From positions 1 through 64,000 of the forward strand of contig CAJOFL010000002.1 in the NCBI GenBank assembly GCA_905233895.1: 64,000 nt of DNA. The letters run 5' to 3'. The stretch is from an uncultured Bacteroidales bacterium (GTDB lineage: Bacteria; Bacteroidota; Bacteroidia; Bacteroidales; P3). Both the position numbers and the translations under genes were made by a program. Below, piece by piece: positions 1 to 8,452 of this stretch; the stretch's first letter is position 1; each line of letters opens with the position of its first letter. Below the pieces are notes generated by a model. It was given only the letters and a program-made list of their open reading frames with translations, was not told where the DNA came from and made no database searches.

Positions 1-1126
1 TGCGTGTCACGTCGTTGCGCTGGGCTAGATTGGTGCTGAGGTGGCTCAGGCTCCCGTCGGCTGCCGCCGTGAGGTCGAGCCAGGCGGTGGCTTTCAGTCG
101 GGCGCTGGCGCTGAGGTAGCCCTCATGCTGAAGGTATTCGTTCATAAGGTAGCCCCCGGCGGTCTGTACGCTGGCCGAGTCCTCGTAGCGGTCGTAGAGG
201 CGCTGCCCCTTGCCCACCACTTGGAGGTTCCAACGGCCGCTCCTGCGGGTCCATTTCGCTTGGGCGAAGGCCACCTCCTCGGCGGTGTTCTCGGCACTGA
301 CCGTTTGGCGGTAGAATTGCACGGGGCCGGGCAACTGGTGGGTGCCGTGCATAAGGTGAACCTTGGCCGTCAGGCGGCTCACGGAGTCGATGGTGTAGAA
401 GGCTGACACGTCGGCGGTAAGCATCTGCATGGCCGAGTGGAGTCGCCGCTCGCGGCTGCTGCTGTCGGCATGGCTGGCTGTATAGTAGAGGGTGAACGGG
501 TAGTCGCCGTCGCTCTTGAGCCAGTTGGCCCAGACGGTGGTCTTCAGCCGTCGGCTCCACTTTTGTTCCCATTGCAGCGAGGGCGACATCATGCCGAACG
601 ACCCCAGCTCCATGGCGGCTTTGAGGTTGGTGCGTTCGGCGAGGAAGAAGGAGGGCTCGGCGGTGGCCATGTCGATTATATTGCCTGCGGCGAAGGCTCG
701 TGCCGTCGGCAGGCCTTGCGGCCCGCCGTGGGTGAGGCTCACATATGCGGCGCCGCCCAAAAGGTAGCGGCCGAGGTCAACCTGACCGTTCTGTGCGTCG
801 TCCACAGGCACACCATCGATGGTGAGTGTTGAGAACTGGCTGCCCAGTCCACGTGCCGAGACTGTCTTGATGCCGCCGATGCCGCCGTAGTCTTTAAGGG
901 TGACACCGGCCATCTGCCTCAAAGCGTCGCTCAACTGCAAGGCTCCCTGCTGCTCAATCTTTTCTGCGTTGACCACCTGGGTCGGAGCCACGGTGCGAAG
1001 AGTCTTCGGTGCCTGCTGTCCGCTAACCTCCACCTCGTCGAGGCGGTAGGTGGTGTCCTGTGCGGCGAGTTGCAGGTTGAAAAGAATCAGCAATGCCGCG
1101 AAAGTAACTTTCGCGATGTGTTTCAT
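1..1126 (-). CDS. TonB-dependent outer-membrane receptor, N-terminal part (cut by window edge)
   Basis: This gene is missing from the ORF track because it runs off the left edge; I translated it from the minus strand. It begins MKHIAKVTFAALLILF, a signal peptide ending at LAAQ, followed by a TonB-box-like LDEVEVSG. A plug domain follows, with LSDALRQMAGVTLKDY and TLTIDGVPVDD at about residues 65-110. About 375 codons are visible and the parts checked at the left edge stay open. There is no N-terminal carboxypeptidase-regulatory domain, so it looks like a BtuB/siderophore-type receptor rather than SusC. By family it would import a nutrient across the outer membrane using TonB energy; the substrate is unknown. 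Its ATG overlaps the rimO stop (ATGA), so it is probably co-transcribed with rimO. Confidence 0.85.
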   Translation of the reverse strand, partial: MKHIAKVTFAALLILFNLQLAAQDTTYRLDEVEVSGQQAPKTLRTVAPTQVVNAEKIEQQGALQLSDALRQMAGVTLKDYGGIGGIKTVSARGLGSQFSTLTIDGVPVDDAQNGQVDLGRYLLGGAAYVSLTHGGPQGLPTARAFAAGNIIDMATAEPSFFLAERTNLKAAMELGSFGMMSPSLQWEQKWSRRLKTTVWANWLKSDGDYPFTLYYTASHADSSSRERRLHSAMQMLTADVSAFYTIDSVSRLTAKVHLMHGTHQLPGPVQFYRQTVSAENTAEEVAFAQAKWTRRSGRWNLQVVGKGQRLYDRYEDSASVQTAGGYLMNEYLQHEGYLSASARLKATAWLDLTAAADGSLSHLSTNLAQRNDVTR

Positions 1127-2385
1127 TCTACAAGTTCTCCCATGAGGTCGTTCTCCAGGGCCTGTGTGATATGTACGTTTACAAAGTCGCCTGTACGCAC
1201 TCCGCGGCGTTGGCCTGTGACCAGCACCTCGTCGTCCACCTCGGGGCTATCGTACTCTGTGCGGCAGACGAGATAGTCGCCTTCCCGTCGGTCGACGATG
1301 CAACGGTAGGTGCGCCCCACTTTGGCTTGATTTTTCTCCAGCGATATAGCTTCCTGCACAGCCATCAGTTCACTTACGCGCCGTTGTTTCTCCTCGTCGG
1401 GTACGGGGTCACCGAGGCTCTCGGCAGGCGTACCTTCTTCGGGCGAATAGGCGAAGCATCCCATACGGTCGAAGCGGGCCTGACGCACGAACTCCTTCAA
1501 CTCCTCAAATTCAGCCTCGGTCTCGCCGGGATAGCCCACGATAAGGGTGGTGCGTATGGCGGCGTCGGGCAGGGCGGTGCGGAATTTTTCGAGCAGCGCG
1601 AGGGTGCCTTCGCGGTCGATGCCGCGTTGCATCGAGCGTAGCACATTGGAGTTGATATGCTGCAACGGGATATCGATATAGTTGCAGATGTTCGGGTGGC
1701 GGGCGATGGCCGCTATGGCATCGTCGGGGAACGAGGCGGGGTAGGTGTAGTGTAGGCGTATCCATGGTGCGCCGCTTTCTGTGGCCAGCCTGTCAAGCAA
1801 CTCGCCGAGCGCACGGCGATGATAGAGGTCTAGGCCGTACCAGGTGGTGTCCTGACTGATAACAATCAGCTCTTTCACCTCTTTTGCTACGAGGGCCTTG
1901 GCTTCCGCCACGATATCGTCTATTGGGCGAGAACGATGTGCACCGCGGATGAGCGGGATGGCACAGTAGGAGCACGAGCGGTTGCAGCCTTCGGCTATCT
2001 TTAGGTAGGCATAGTGTTTTGGAGTAGAAAGGGGGCGTCCTAGAGTGGCTTCGCTGAAGTCGACGCCGTACCATTCGTCCACTTCGGGCATCTCGGCCTC
2101 CAGTTCCTTGCGGTAACGCTCCACCAGACAGCCGCACACGATAAGGCGGCGTCCGTTCTTGCAGCCTTGGCCTGCGTTCTTCCAGCGTATGGCTTCGAGG
2201 ATGGTGTTGATGCTTTCCTCCTTGGCGTCGCCGATGAAACCGCAGGTGTTGATTACCACGGTGTCAAAGTTGGTGGCGTTGCTGTCGAAACAGACGGAAT
2301 GGCCTTCGGCGGTGAGGCGGGCGGCGAGGTTCTCGCTGTCCACGGTGTTCTTCGAACAGCCCAGTGTGATGATGTTGATTCTCAT
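1123..2385 (-). CDS. rimO: Ribosomal protein S12 methylthiotransferase RimO
   Basis: RimO adds a methylthio group to the conserved aspartate of ribosomal protein S12. All expected parts are visible in 420 residues. The N-terminal methylthiotransferase domain has three cluster cysteines (C10 in LGCSKN, C48 in NTCGF, C86 in CGCL). The radical-SAM motif CNRSCSYC is at C134/C138/C141. A TRAM-like beta domain ends the protein (about residues 360-415, YRCIVDRREGDYLV). Length fits the family. The gene overlaps ftsY by 4 nt upstream and the TonB receptor by 4 nt downstream, so it sits in a tightly coupled operon. Its relative MiaB would carry longer N-terminal sequence and a different signature; RimO is the better fit. 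Confidence 0.95.
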   Translation of the reverse strand: MRINIITLGCSKNTVDSENLAARLTAEGHSVCFDSNATNFDTVVINTCGFIGDAKEESINTILEAIRWKNAGQGCKNGRRLIVCGCLVERYRKELEAEMPEVDEWYGVDFSEATLGRPLSTPKHYAYLKIAEGCNRSCSYCAIPLIRGAHRSRPIDDIVAEAKALVAKEVKELIVISQDTTWYGLDLYHRRALGELLDRLATESGAPWIRLHYTYPASFPDDAIAAIARHPNICNYIDIPLQHINSNVLRSMQRGIDREGTLALLEKFRTALPDAAIRTTLIVGYPGETEAEFEELKEFVRQARFDRMGCFAYSPEEGTPAESLGDPVPDEEKQRRVSELMAVQEAISLEKNQAKVGRTYRCIVDRREGDYLVCRTEYDSPEVDDEVLVTGQRRGVRTGDFVNVHITQALENDLMGELVE

Positions 2386-3341
2386 TGTTCGAACAGGGAG
2401 TCGACGAATTCGTCGGGGTTGAAGAGCTGCAGGTCGGTCATCTTTTCACCCAAGCCTATGTATCGTACAGGCACGTTGAATTGGTCGCTTATGCCGATTA
2501 TGACGCCGCCTTTGGCGGTGCCGTCGAGCTTGGTAAGGGCCAGCGCGTTGACATCGGTGGCCTGTGTGAACTGGCGGGCCTGTTCCACAGCGTTCTGACC
2601 GGTCGATGCATCGAGCACCAGCAGTACCTCGTGGGGCGCGTCGGGCACCAGTTTCTGCATCACCTTGCGTATCTTGCCCAGTTCGTTCATAAGGCCTATC
2701 TTGTTGTGGAGTCGGCCTGCAGTGTCGATAATCACCACGTCGCTACCTTTGGCCAGTGCACTTTGCAAGGTGTCATAAGCCACCGAAGCGGGGTCGGCTC
2801 CCATGCCTTGCTGGACGATGGGAACACCCACGCGGTCGGCCCACAGTTGCAGCTGCTCGACGGCGGCGGCACGGAAGGTGTCGGCGGCACCGAGCATCAC
2901 CTGCCGTCCGGCCTCCTTGTAGCGGTAGGCCAACTTGGCTATGGTAGTGGTCTTGCCTACGCCATTGACGCCTACCACTAGGATTACGTAGGGCTTTGCC
3001 GGCAGAGGGCTGTCGAAGGTGGCAGGAAACCGGTCGGCAGTTGGGCGACGAAGCAACTGGGCTATTTCGGCCCGAAGAATTGAGTTGAGTTCCGTGGTGG
3101 AGATATACTTGTCGCGCTTGATACGGGCCTGCAGTTTGTCAATAACCTTGAGTGTTGTCTCAACACCCACGTCGCTAGTGATGAGGGTCTCTTCGAGATT
3201 GTCGAGCACGTCGTCGTCGACGGTCGTTTTGCCGATGATGCTCTTGGTCAGTTTCTGAAAGAAACTCTCTTTGGTCTTCGCCAGTCCATTATCGAGAGTC
3301 TGGCGCTCTTCGTTCTTTTCTTTACGGCTGAATAATCCCAT
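2382..3341 (-). CDS. ftsY: Signal recognition particle receptor FtsY
   Basis: FtsY is the membrane-associated GTPase that docks ribosome-SRP complexes at the translocon. The 319-residue protein has a short charged N-terminus, a helical N domain (about 20-105) and an SRP54-type G domain. The G1 loop GVNGVGKTTT starts at residue 124. Further marks are DTFRAAAVEQLQLW, DTAGRLHNK and the specificity motif TKLDGTAKGG. It lacks the long acidic A domain of E. coli FtsY, as is usual in Bacteroidetes. It lies 6 nt downstream of the thioredoxin-like gene and overlaps rimO by 4 nt. Confidence 0.96.
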   Translation of the reverse strand: MGLFSRKEKNEERQTLDNGLAKTKESFFQKLTKSIIGKTTVDDDVLDNLEETLITSDVGVETTLKVIDKLQARIKRDKYISTTELNSILRAEIAQLLRRPTADRFPATFDSPLPAKPYVILVVGVNGVGKTTTIAKLAYRYKEAGRQVMLGAADTFRAAAVEQLQLWADRVGVPIVQQGMGADPASVAYDTLQSALAKGSDVVIIDTAGRLHNKIGLMNELGKIRKVMQKLVPDAPHEVLLVLDASTGQNAVEQARQFTQATDVNALALTKLDGTAKGGVIIGISDQFNVPVRYIGLGEKMTDLQLFNPDEFVDSLFEQ

Positions 3342-3347
3342 GGCGTA

Positions 3348-3875
3348 CTATTTTTGCAGTTCTTTTTCCATTGTGGGCCGAATTTCCTTGTCGAACATCT
3401 GGCGGTAGCGGTCGAAGGGGTATTTGTCGCAGTCGCCGCTAGCGAAATACCAGAGAATGACAATGAATTCATTGGCCGGTGCATAGCCTGGGATGGACTG
3501 AAGGGGAGTTCCGTCGGCGCGATAGAGTACGAATGTGGGGTATCCCTGAACTCCACGGGCGAACTCGTGGGCCTTGTTGCGGCCACCGCTTGCAGGTTGA
3601 TATGTTTGGCCGAACCAGGTGAAGGTGTTGTTGCCTTCGGCGTCGAACTTGACAGGGAAGAAGTATTTGTTAAGAATCTTCGCCACAGTGGGGTCCTTGA
3701 AGGTCTCACGGTCCATCTTCTTGCAGTATCCACACCACGTGGTGTAGAAGTCGACGAAATAAATCTTGCTGCCGATTTTGGCTGTCGAGGCTTCCTCGAT
3801 GGAATGCCACTGAACCTGGGCCGTAAGGCTCCCGGTAAGTAGCATCGCTGCGATAATCAGTAGTATTTTCTTCAT
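3348..3875 (-). CDS. Exported thioredoxin-fold protein
   Basis: A 175-residue protein with a cleavable signal peptide (MKKILLIIAAMLLTGSLTAQ) followed by a thioredoxin fold. The redox motif is WCGYC (C48, C51) in FVDFYTTWCGYCKKMDRE, and the cis-Pro region is GYPTFVLY. It resembles the DUF255/thioredoxin_7 group of periplasmic thiol proteins in Bacteroidetes. It is expected to reduce or form disulfides in exported proteins; the partner cannot be told from sequence. It sits 21 nt downstream of the SpoIID-like gene and 6 nt upstream of ftsY. Confidence 0.85.
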   Translation of the reverse strand: MKKILLIIAAMLLTGSLTAQVQWHSIEEASTAKIGSKIYFVDFYTTWCGYCKKMDRETFKDPTVAKILNKYFFPVKFDAEGNNTFTWFGQTYQPASGGRNKAHEFARGVQGYPTFVLYRADGTPLQSIPGYAPANEFIVILWYFASGDCDKYPFDRYRQMFDKEIRPTMEKELQK

Positions 3876-3896
3876 GTTATTTTGATTCCTTGTTTG

Positions 3897-5225
3897 TTAC
3901 CAATCGTATTCCCATCCCTGTTCGTTGTCCTGCTGCTCCTCAATATAGATTTCCTCTCGTTCTTCACGGTCGCGCAGGCGGAATAGGCGCCCCAGCCAGT
4001 CGTCCTTCTTCGATTTTACTTGGGTTTTGCTGTTCTTGTCCTCCTCAATTATGAGGGCAATGCGGTCGGCATACTGCTCCACGTAGTTGCGGTTGGCTGT
4101 TGGGTCCTGATGAATTTGTGCGCCGGTATAGTAGTGCCGTAGTATGCTATCGTAGGCAATGCCAAGTCCAACCATGCGTATGGCACCTTCCTGCGAAAGA
4201 CCCACGCCGTGTCCGTAACCATGTCCGCGAAGTATCACATTGCCGTGAGCACTGTCCACCTCGACAGAGAAGAATGTTGACTTCAGTTGGAAATCGGTTC
4301 TCACTCGAGTCAGAGGCACCCCTTCGATGCGCACCTTGCGGCGTGGCTGAGCAAAATGCAGCAGGCTGTCGCGTATGGCGCTGTCAGAGGTGTTCAGTTT
4401 GTGGGTACGGCTGAAGTAGCTGAGCCAGCGGTCAATGCTTATGGTTTTTGTCCAGTCTGTCTGACGCATGGAGTAGGAGAATGTGTCTTCGACCGAGCGA
4501 AGGTAGGGTAGGGCGGTGCGCCATACATCCTCCGAGTTGGCCGTCTGCCCTCCAGAGTTGCTGTGGAACGGAGTCTCAATAAGGTTCCCGGAGGAGTCTA
4601 CGAGGGTCTCACCACTGCTTTTAATCACGCCCAGCATGATGTCAGGGCGGATACAGCGGTTGAGGTAGGCCTGACAGTGGACGCCGTCACAGAAGTTATA
4701 TCCGTCTGCTTTGTGCTTGCCTAGGTTGCGTAAGGCCCAAGTGCGGCTGATGATAGCTTGGATTCGGAATATGTCGCTTTGTTGCCCGTAGATTTCGCTC
4801 TGTACCACTCCGGCGATATAGGTTTCGAACTCCACGTCGCCTATAAGCAGCATGTTGCCGCTCGGGGGTAGGGTTATCTCGAGGTTGCCCTCGTAGGTAC
4901 GCTGCTTGCCACCTTCCGGGTTGATACAAAGTATGCATGCGGTATCGGTGGCCTCAAGACGTATGCTGTTGTAGCGTCCATAGTCGTCGTCGTTGACCGA
5001 AACATGTAACATCTTGTCCTCCACTCGCACAAGCACAGAGCGTCCTTCCCCCACCATATCCTCGAGCAGGATGGTGTCGTTGGCATAGAGGTTGTAGTTG
5101 CCTAAGTCGAACGATACGTTAAGGGTGCGGATAGTGTTGGCGGTGAAGAGACGTACGCGCACATGGTCGGCATGAGCGTTAAGACCAAGAGTCAGTAGTG
5201 TGAGTATGAGCAGCAGGCGTTTCAT
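3897..5225 (-). CDS. SpoIID/LytB-domain cell-wall protein
   Basis: A 442-residue exported protein with signal peptide MKRLLLILTLLTLGLNAHA. The SpoIID domain spans about residues 140-370. Visible marks are EIYGQQSDIFRIQA, the SNSGGQTANSEDVW core and the C-terminal signature GHGYGHGVGLSQEGA. SpoIID relatives are lytic transglycosylases acting on denuded glycan strands; non-sporulating Bacteroidetes carry homologues annotated as SpoIID/LytB. The last 80 residues are charged and rich in Glu, Lys and Asp (KKDDWLGRLFRLRDREEREE), an unstructured tail not typical of the domain. It overlaps lpxB by 4 nt, suggesting co-expression with envelope synthesis. Confidence 0.88.
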   Translation of the reverse strand: MKRLLLILTLLTLGLNAHADHVRVRLFTANTIRTLNVSFDLGNYNLYANDTILLEDMVGEGRSVLVRVEDKMLHVSVNDDDYGRYNSIRLEATDTACILCINPEGGKQRTYEGNLEITLPPSGNMLLIGDVEFETYIAGVVQSEIYGQQSDIFRIQAIISRTWALRNLGKHKADGYNFCDGVHCQAYLNRCIRPDIMLGVIKSSGETLVDSSGNLIETPFHSNSGGQTANSEDVWRTALPYLRSVEDTFSYSMRQTDWTKTISIDRWLSYFSRTHKLNTSDSAIRDSLLHFAQPRRKVRIEGVPLTRVRTDFQLKSTFFSVEVDSAHGNVILRGHGYGHGVGLSQEGAIRMVGLGIAYDSILRHYYTGAQIHQDPTANRNYVEQYADRIALIIEEDKNSKTQVKSKKDDWLGRLFRLRDREEREEIYIEEQQDNEQGWEYDW

Positions 5226-6331
5226 TTCAGTAGTGAGATTATTGCATCTGCTGTACGTTCCGAAGCCCCGCCGTCGCCTAAAAGTGTGCGCATGCCGGCA
5301 TATTCTTGTTGCATTCGTTCACGATTGGCAGTATCGGCGGTAATCTTGTTGAACTCTTTTTCCAGTCTGCCAGGGTTGAAGTCCTCCTGTAACAATTCGG
5401 TCACTATTGGACGGTCTGCAATAAGATTGACCAGCGAGATGTAACTGATGCGTCGGCCCACTATGGCTTTTGCGATAGCGATGGAGATGGCGTTGGCACG
5501 GTAGCATACAACTTGCGGCACATTAAACAATGCGGTCTCAAGTGTGGCTGTGCCGGAACAGACTACGGCAGCATAGGCTGAAGCCAGCAGGGGATATGTC
5601 TTGTCAAATACTATCTCAATAGGGCTGTCTTTTGGCAGCAGATTTGTATATGGTTCATTGCCTAGCAGGCTCATCCCCGCCACCACAAATCGATATTCAG
5701 GGTGACGTGCGGCCAAGGAGGCCATTAAAGGCAGACTGTTTTTCAACTCCTGACGGCGGCTCCCGGGAAGCAAGGCCACTATTGGCTTGCCATCATTGTT
5801 CTTGTTGTCTGAATATTGCTTGGAAAGAATCTGATCCAATAGGGGGTGCCCGACATATACCGCCTGCGGCATATCGTTTTCGGCAAAGAATTTCTCCTCA
5901 AAGGGAAGAATATAGCATAACTTGTCGAGCGAACGGCGCATCTTCTTGATGCGACCTTTTTTCCATGCCCAAAGGTTGGGTGAGATATAGTGAACAGTAT
6001 GGAAACCGTGCTCTTTCGCCCACTGCTCTATTCGCAGGTTGAACCCTGGATAGTCGATACCTATTACGACGTCAGGGTGATAGGATATGATGTCGTCTTT
6101 GCAGAATGAGATGTTCCCGAGTATCGTCCGCAGGTGTATGGCCACCTCGACGAAACCCATGATTGCCAGGTCACGGATGTGGCGTACCGGTTGGTTTCCG
6201 CATTCGGCAGTCATAGCATCGCCTCCCCAGAAGCGGAACTCGGCTTGCGGGTCGCGCTGGCGCAGTGTGCGCATCAGCGTGGCACCGTACATGTCGCCCG
6301 AGGCTTCTCCTGCTATGACGTAATATCTCAT
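5222..6331 (-). CDS. lpxB: Lipid-A-disaccharide synthase
   Basis: LpxB condenses UDP-2,3-diacylglucosamine with lipid X to form the lipid A disaccharide at the inner membrane. The 369-residue protein is full length. The family N-terminus AGEASGDMYGATLM is at residues 7-20. IMGFVEVAIHLRTIL follows, then the GT-B C-terminal region with LLPGSRRQELKNSLPL and CSGTATLETALFNVPQVVCY. It overlaps the genes on both sides by 4 nt, so it sits in one transcription unit with surE upstream. Confidence 0.96.
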   Translation of the reverse strand: MRYYVIAGEASGDMYGATLMRTLRQRDPQAEFRFWGGDAMTAECGNQPVRHIRDLAIMGFVEVAIHLRTILGNISFCKDDIISYHPDVVIGIDYPGFNLRIEQWAKEHGFHTVHYISPNLWAWKKGRIKKMRRSLDKLCYILPFEEKFFAENDMPQAVYVGHPLLDQILSKQYSDNKNNDGKPIVALLPGSRRQELKNSLPLMASLAARHPEYRFVVAGMSLLGNEPYTNLLPKDSPIEIVFDKTYPLLASAYAAVVCSGTATLETALFNVPQVVCYRANAISIAIAKAIVGRRISYISLVNLIADRPIVTELLQEDFNPGRLEKEFNKITADTANRERMQQEYAGMRTLLGDGGASERTADAIISLLK

Positions 6332-6621
6332 TGAAACACTATTATTCTAGCTTTGATCATATAGGTGATGAATGCTAAAAAAGTGACGAAGAAAACCACA
6401 ATAAGAGTCTTTACCACCCGTAAATGTTCGCGCCCCTTGGCATAGTGGCGTAGCACCAGTATCAGAGGAATGAACATCCCGCCGAACCAGCGTATGTGTG
6501 AACCTATAGGCTCTCCGGCGATAAGCAGTACTACGGCGAGTACAATAATAAATCCAAATTCCGAACAGAGACCGGCAACCAATCCTGTCAGTATCTTGTC
6601 TTGGGCAAAGAATTTTTTCAT
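6328..6621 (-). CDS. Small inner-membrane protein, unknown function
   Basis: A 97-residue protein with three hydrophobic stretches: about 8-38 (LTGLVAGLCSEFGFIIVLAV), 47-60 (GGMFIPLILVL) and 72-90 (TLIVVFFVTFLAFITYMI). A basic segment, RHYAKGREHLRVVK, lies before the last one. I do not recognise the family. It is locked between surE and lpxB with 4-nt overlaps at both ends, which supports it being a real, co-translated gene. A role linked to membrane or lipid A assembly is only an inference from position. Confidence 0.75.
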   Translation of the reverse strand: MKKFFAQDKILTGLVAGLCSEFGFIIVLAVVLLIAGEPIGSHIRWFGGMFIPLILVLRHYAKGREHLRVVKTLIVVFFVTFLAFITYMIKARIIVFQ

Positions 6622-7379
6622 AAAGCCAGATGTTTCAGTTTGTTGATAGATTCATAGTGGGTGAAGTCGGGACATGTCGGCACTACTGAGACGTAACCAT
6701 TGGCCAAGGCCCATTCGTCGCTGCTTTCGGGTGGGTTGATACACTCGAATTTGCCGGTAAGCCACCAGTATGGTCTGCCCAATGGGTCGGTACGTTGCAC
6801 AAAACTGTCGAGCCAACGGGCTTTTGCTTCATGGCAGATACGTATGCCTTTGATATCCTTGGCTGGAAGTCGTGGGATATTCACGTTGAGAGATACGTTG
6901 TCTGGCAAACCGTCCTTGAGTACTTTGTCGATGATATGGCGTACGTAAGGTAAGCTGCTGCTGAAATCGGCTTCGGGATTATGGTTGAGCAGGGAAAATC
7001 CGATTGCGTCAATGTCAAGTGCCGTGGCCTCGATTACTGCACCCATCGTTCCGCTGTATAGCACGTTGATGGAACTATTGCTGCCGTGGTTGATGCCGGA
7101 CAGTACGAGGTTAGGTCTCCGCGGGCAGAAATATTCCACGGCCAGTTTTATGCAATCCACAGGAGTGCCGTCGCATGCGTAGATGCTTAGTTCTGGGGAT
7201 TTTTTTATGTCATTGACACGTAACGGACGTTCGGAGGTAAGGCTATGGCTCTTTCCAGATGCATTGAGGATAGGAGCCATAACTACCACATCGCCGAACT
7301 CCATGGCCACATCGGTAAGGGTGCGGATGCCTTTGGCGTTGACGCCATCGTCGTTGGTTATGAGTATCAGAGGTCTCAT
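6618..7379 (-). CDS. surE: 5'/3'-nucleotidase SurE
   Basis: SurE is a metal-dependent phosphatase that hydrolyses nucleoside 5'- and 3'-monophosphates and is linked to stationary-phase survival. The N-terminal metal-binding motif ITNDDGVNAKGI places the acidic pair at D10/D11. The motifs SGKSHSLTSERPL and VLSGINHGSNSSINVLYSGT give the remaining metal and phosphate contacts. At 253 residues it is normal length. It overlaps the downstream small membrane gene and the upstream DUF4340 gene by 4 nt each. Confidence 0.95.
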   Translation of the reverse strand: MRPLILITNDDGVNAKGIRTLTDVAMEFGDVVVMAPILNASGKSHSLTSERPLRVNDIKKSPELSIYACDGTPVDCIKLAVEYFCPRRPNLVLSGINHGSNSSINVLYSGTMGAVIEATALDIDAIGFSLLNHNPEADFSSSLPYVRHIIDKVLKDGLPDNVSLNVNIPRLPAKDIKGIRICHEAKARWLDSFVQRTDPLGRPYWWLTGKFECINPPESSDEWALANGYVSVVPTCPDFTHYESINKLKHLAL

Positions 7380-8452
7380 CGGGCGAAGAGTGATTTGTCG
7401 TGCCCTAGGAAGTAACTGACGGGTTGCAGTATGCGGTCAAACACGAAGTATTGTATCAGCACGGTGTCCTTGCTGTCGATTATAGCATATAGGCGGTCTA
7501 GGTCGAAGGTGTTGTACATTGCCGTGTCGGGCATTGCCTCATAGTCGTCGGGGTTGGTGTATTTGATGTAGGTGCGCACCTCTGTCTGTCGGCCTGCAGT
7601 ATCGGTGATTGTAAGCACGGCACGAGGGGCGACTTGTAACGAACTGTCATTTGCGTTTGGTACAATGGCGGCAAACTCATCGAAGTTGAGCCATGCAAAC
7701 GATGAGAGTAACTGAGCTACGCGCACGGTGTCAAATTGTGGTACAGGCTTGCCGGTGACCGCAGGAATGAGGTCGAATCCGTCGCCGTTGTTGCGCACGG
7801 AAAAACTTTCTTCGGGCATGGCCGGTATCTGCATGTTGATTTCGTCTATGGCATTCACGTCTAGGTCAACGATGGTGTGGCTGCGCCATTTAAGAGGTTC
7901 GGTAACGAAGCGAGGGGTGAGGAATCCGCGGAATCCTGGAATATAAATTACGTAGGGCACTTTGTCGCCCTCACGCCACATGAATGAGGCCATCATGTCT
8001 TGAGTCTCTCGGCCAACATAGTAGGTCACTAACTTCTTTTCGTGCATAAACAAATGCAGGCCGAAGATGTTGATACGCGGCGCACGGCCGTAGACTTCCA
8101 CCTTTATGGCACGTGCCGAGATGTCCTTGATAACGTTGGGGATGGCGTTGCGGTTCACCTGTTGGCGGATTTGCATGGTATGCAGTGTCTCTAGCAGCAG
8201 GTCAATCATTGGTTGGTTTGCAGGGTAATGCATGTTGTCGCATACGACAGTCCACAACGAGTCGGCGTCGCGTTCAAGCAGTGTCTCGTTGCCCTGTTTG
8301 TCGGCCAGATAGATACGGTCAACGGCGGCGATGTTCTCTATGTTGTAGTCTTGGTCGAAAGTGGCCTTCTTGTGCCCTTGCAGTGCAACAATCAGTGCAA
8401 CTATCCCTATTACGGCTACTGCCGCAATGATTATCAAGTTCTTTTTGTTCAT
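7376..8452 (-). CDS. DUF4340 domain-containing membrane-anchored protein
   Basis: A 358-residue protein with one N-terminal membrane segment (NLIIIAAVAVIGIVALIVAL) followed by a beta-rich extracytoplasmic region. IYLADKQGNETLLERDADSL and the following WTVV fit the DUF4340 pattern. DUF4340 genes commonly sit next to ABC-2/GldG-type genes, and here it overlaps gldFG by 4 nt. It probably works with that complex on the periplasmic side. No catalytic motif is visible. Confidence 0.8.
   Translation of the reverse strand: MNKKNLIIIAAVAVIGIVALIVALQGHKKATFDQDYNIENIAAVDRIYLADKQGNETLLERDADSLWTVVCDNMHYPANQPMIDLLLETLHTMQIRQQVNRNAIPNVIKDISARAIKVEVYGRAPRINIFGLHLFMHEKKLVTYYVGRETQDMMASFMWREGDKVPYVIYIPGFRGFLTPRFVTEPLKWRSHTIVDLDVNAIDEINMQIPAMPEESFSVRNNGDGFDLIPAVTGKPVPQFDTVRVAQLLSSFAWLNFDEFAAIVPNANDSSLQVAPRAVLTITDTAGRQTEVRTYIKYTNPDDYEAMPDTAMYNTFDLDRLYAIIDSKDTVLIQYFVFDRILQPVSYFLGHDKSLFAR

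Noticed and set aside
3248-3733. 161-codon minus-strand ORF overlapping the thioredoxin-like gene
   Set aside because: Out-of-frame shadow of the thioredoxin-fold gene and ftsY.
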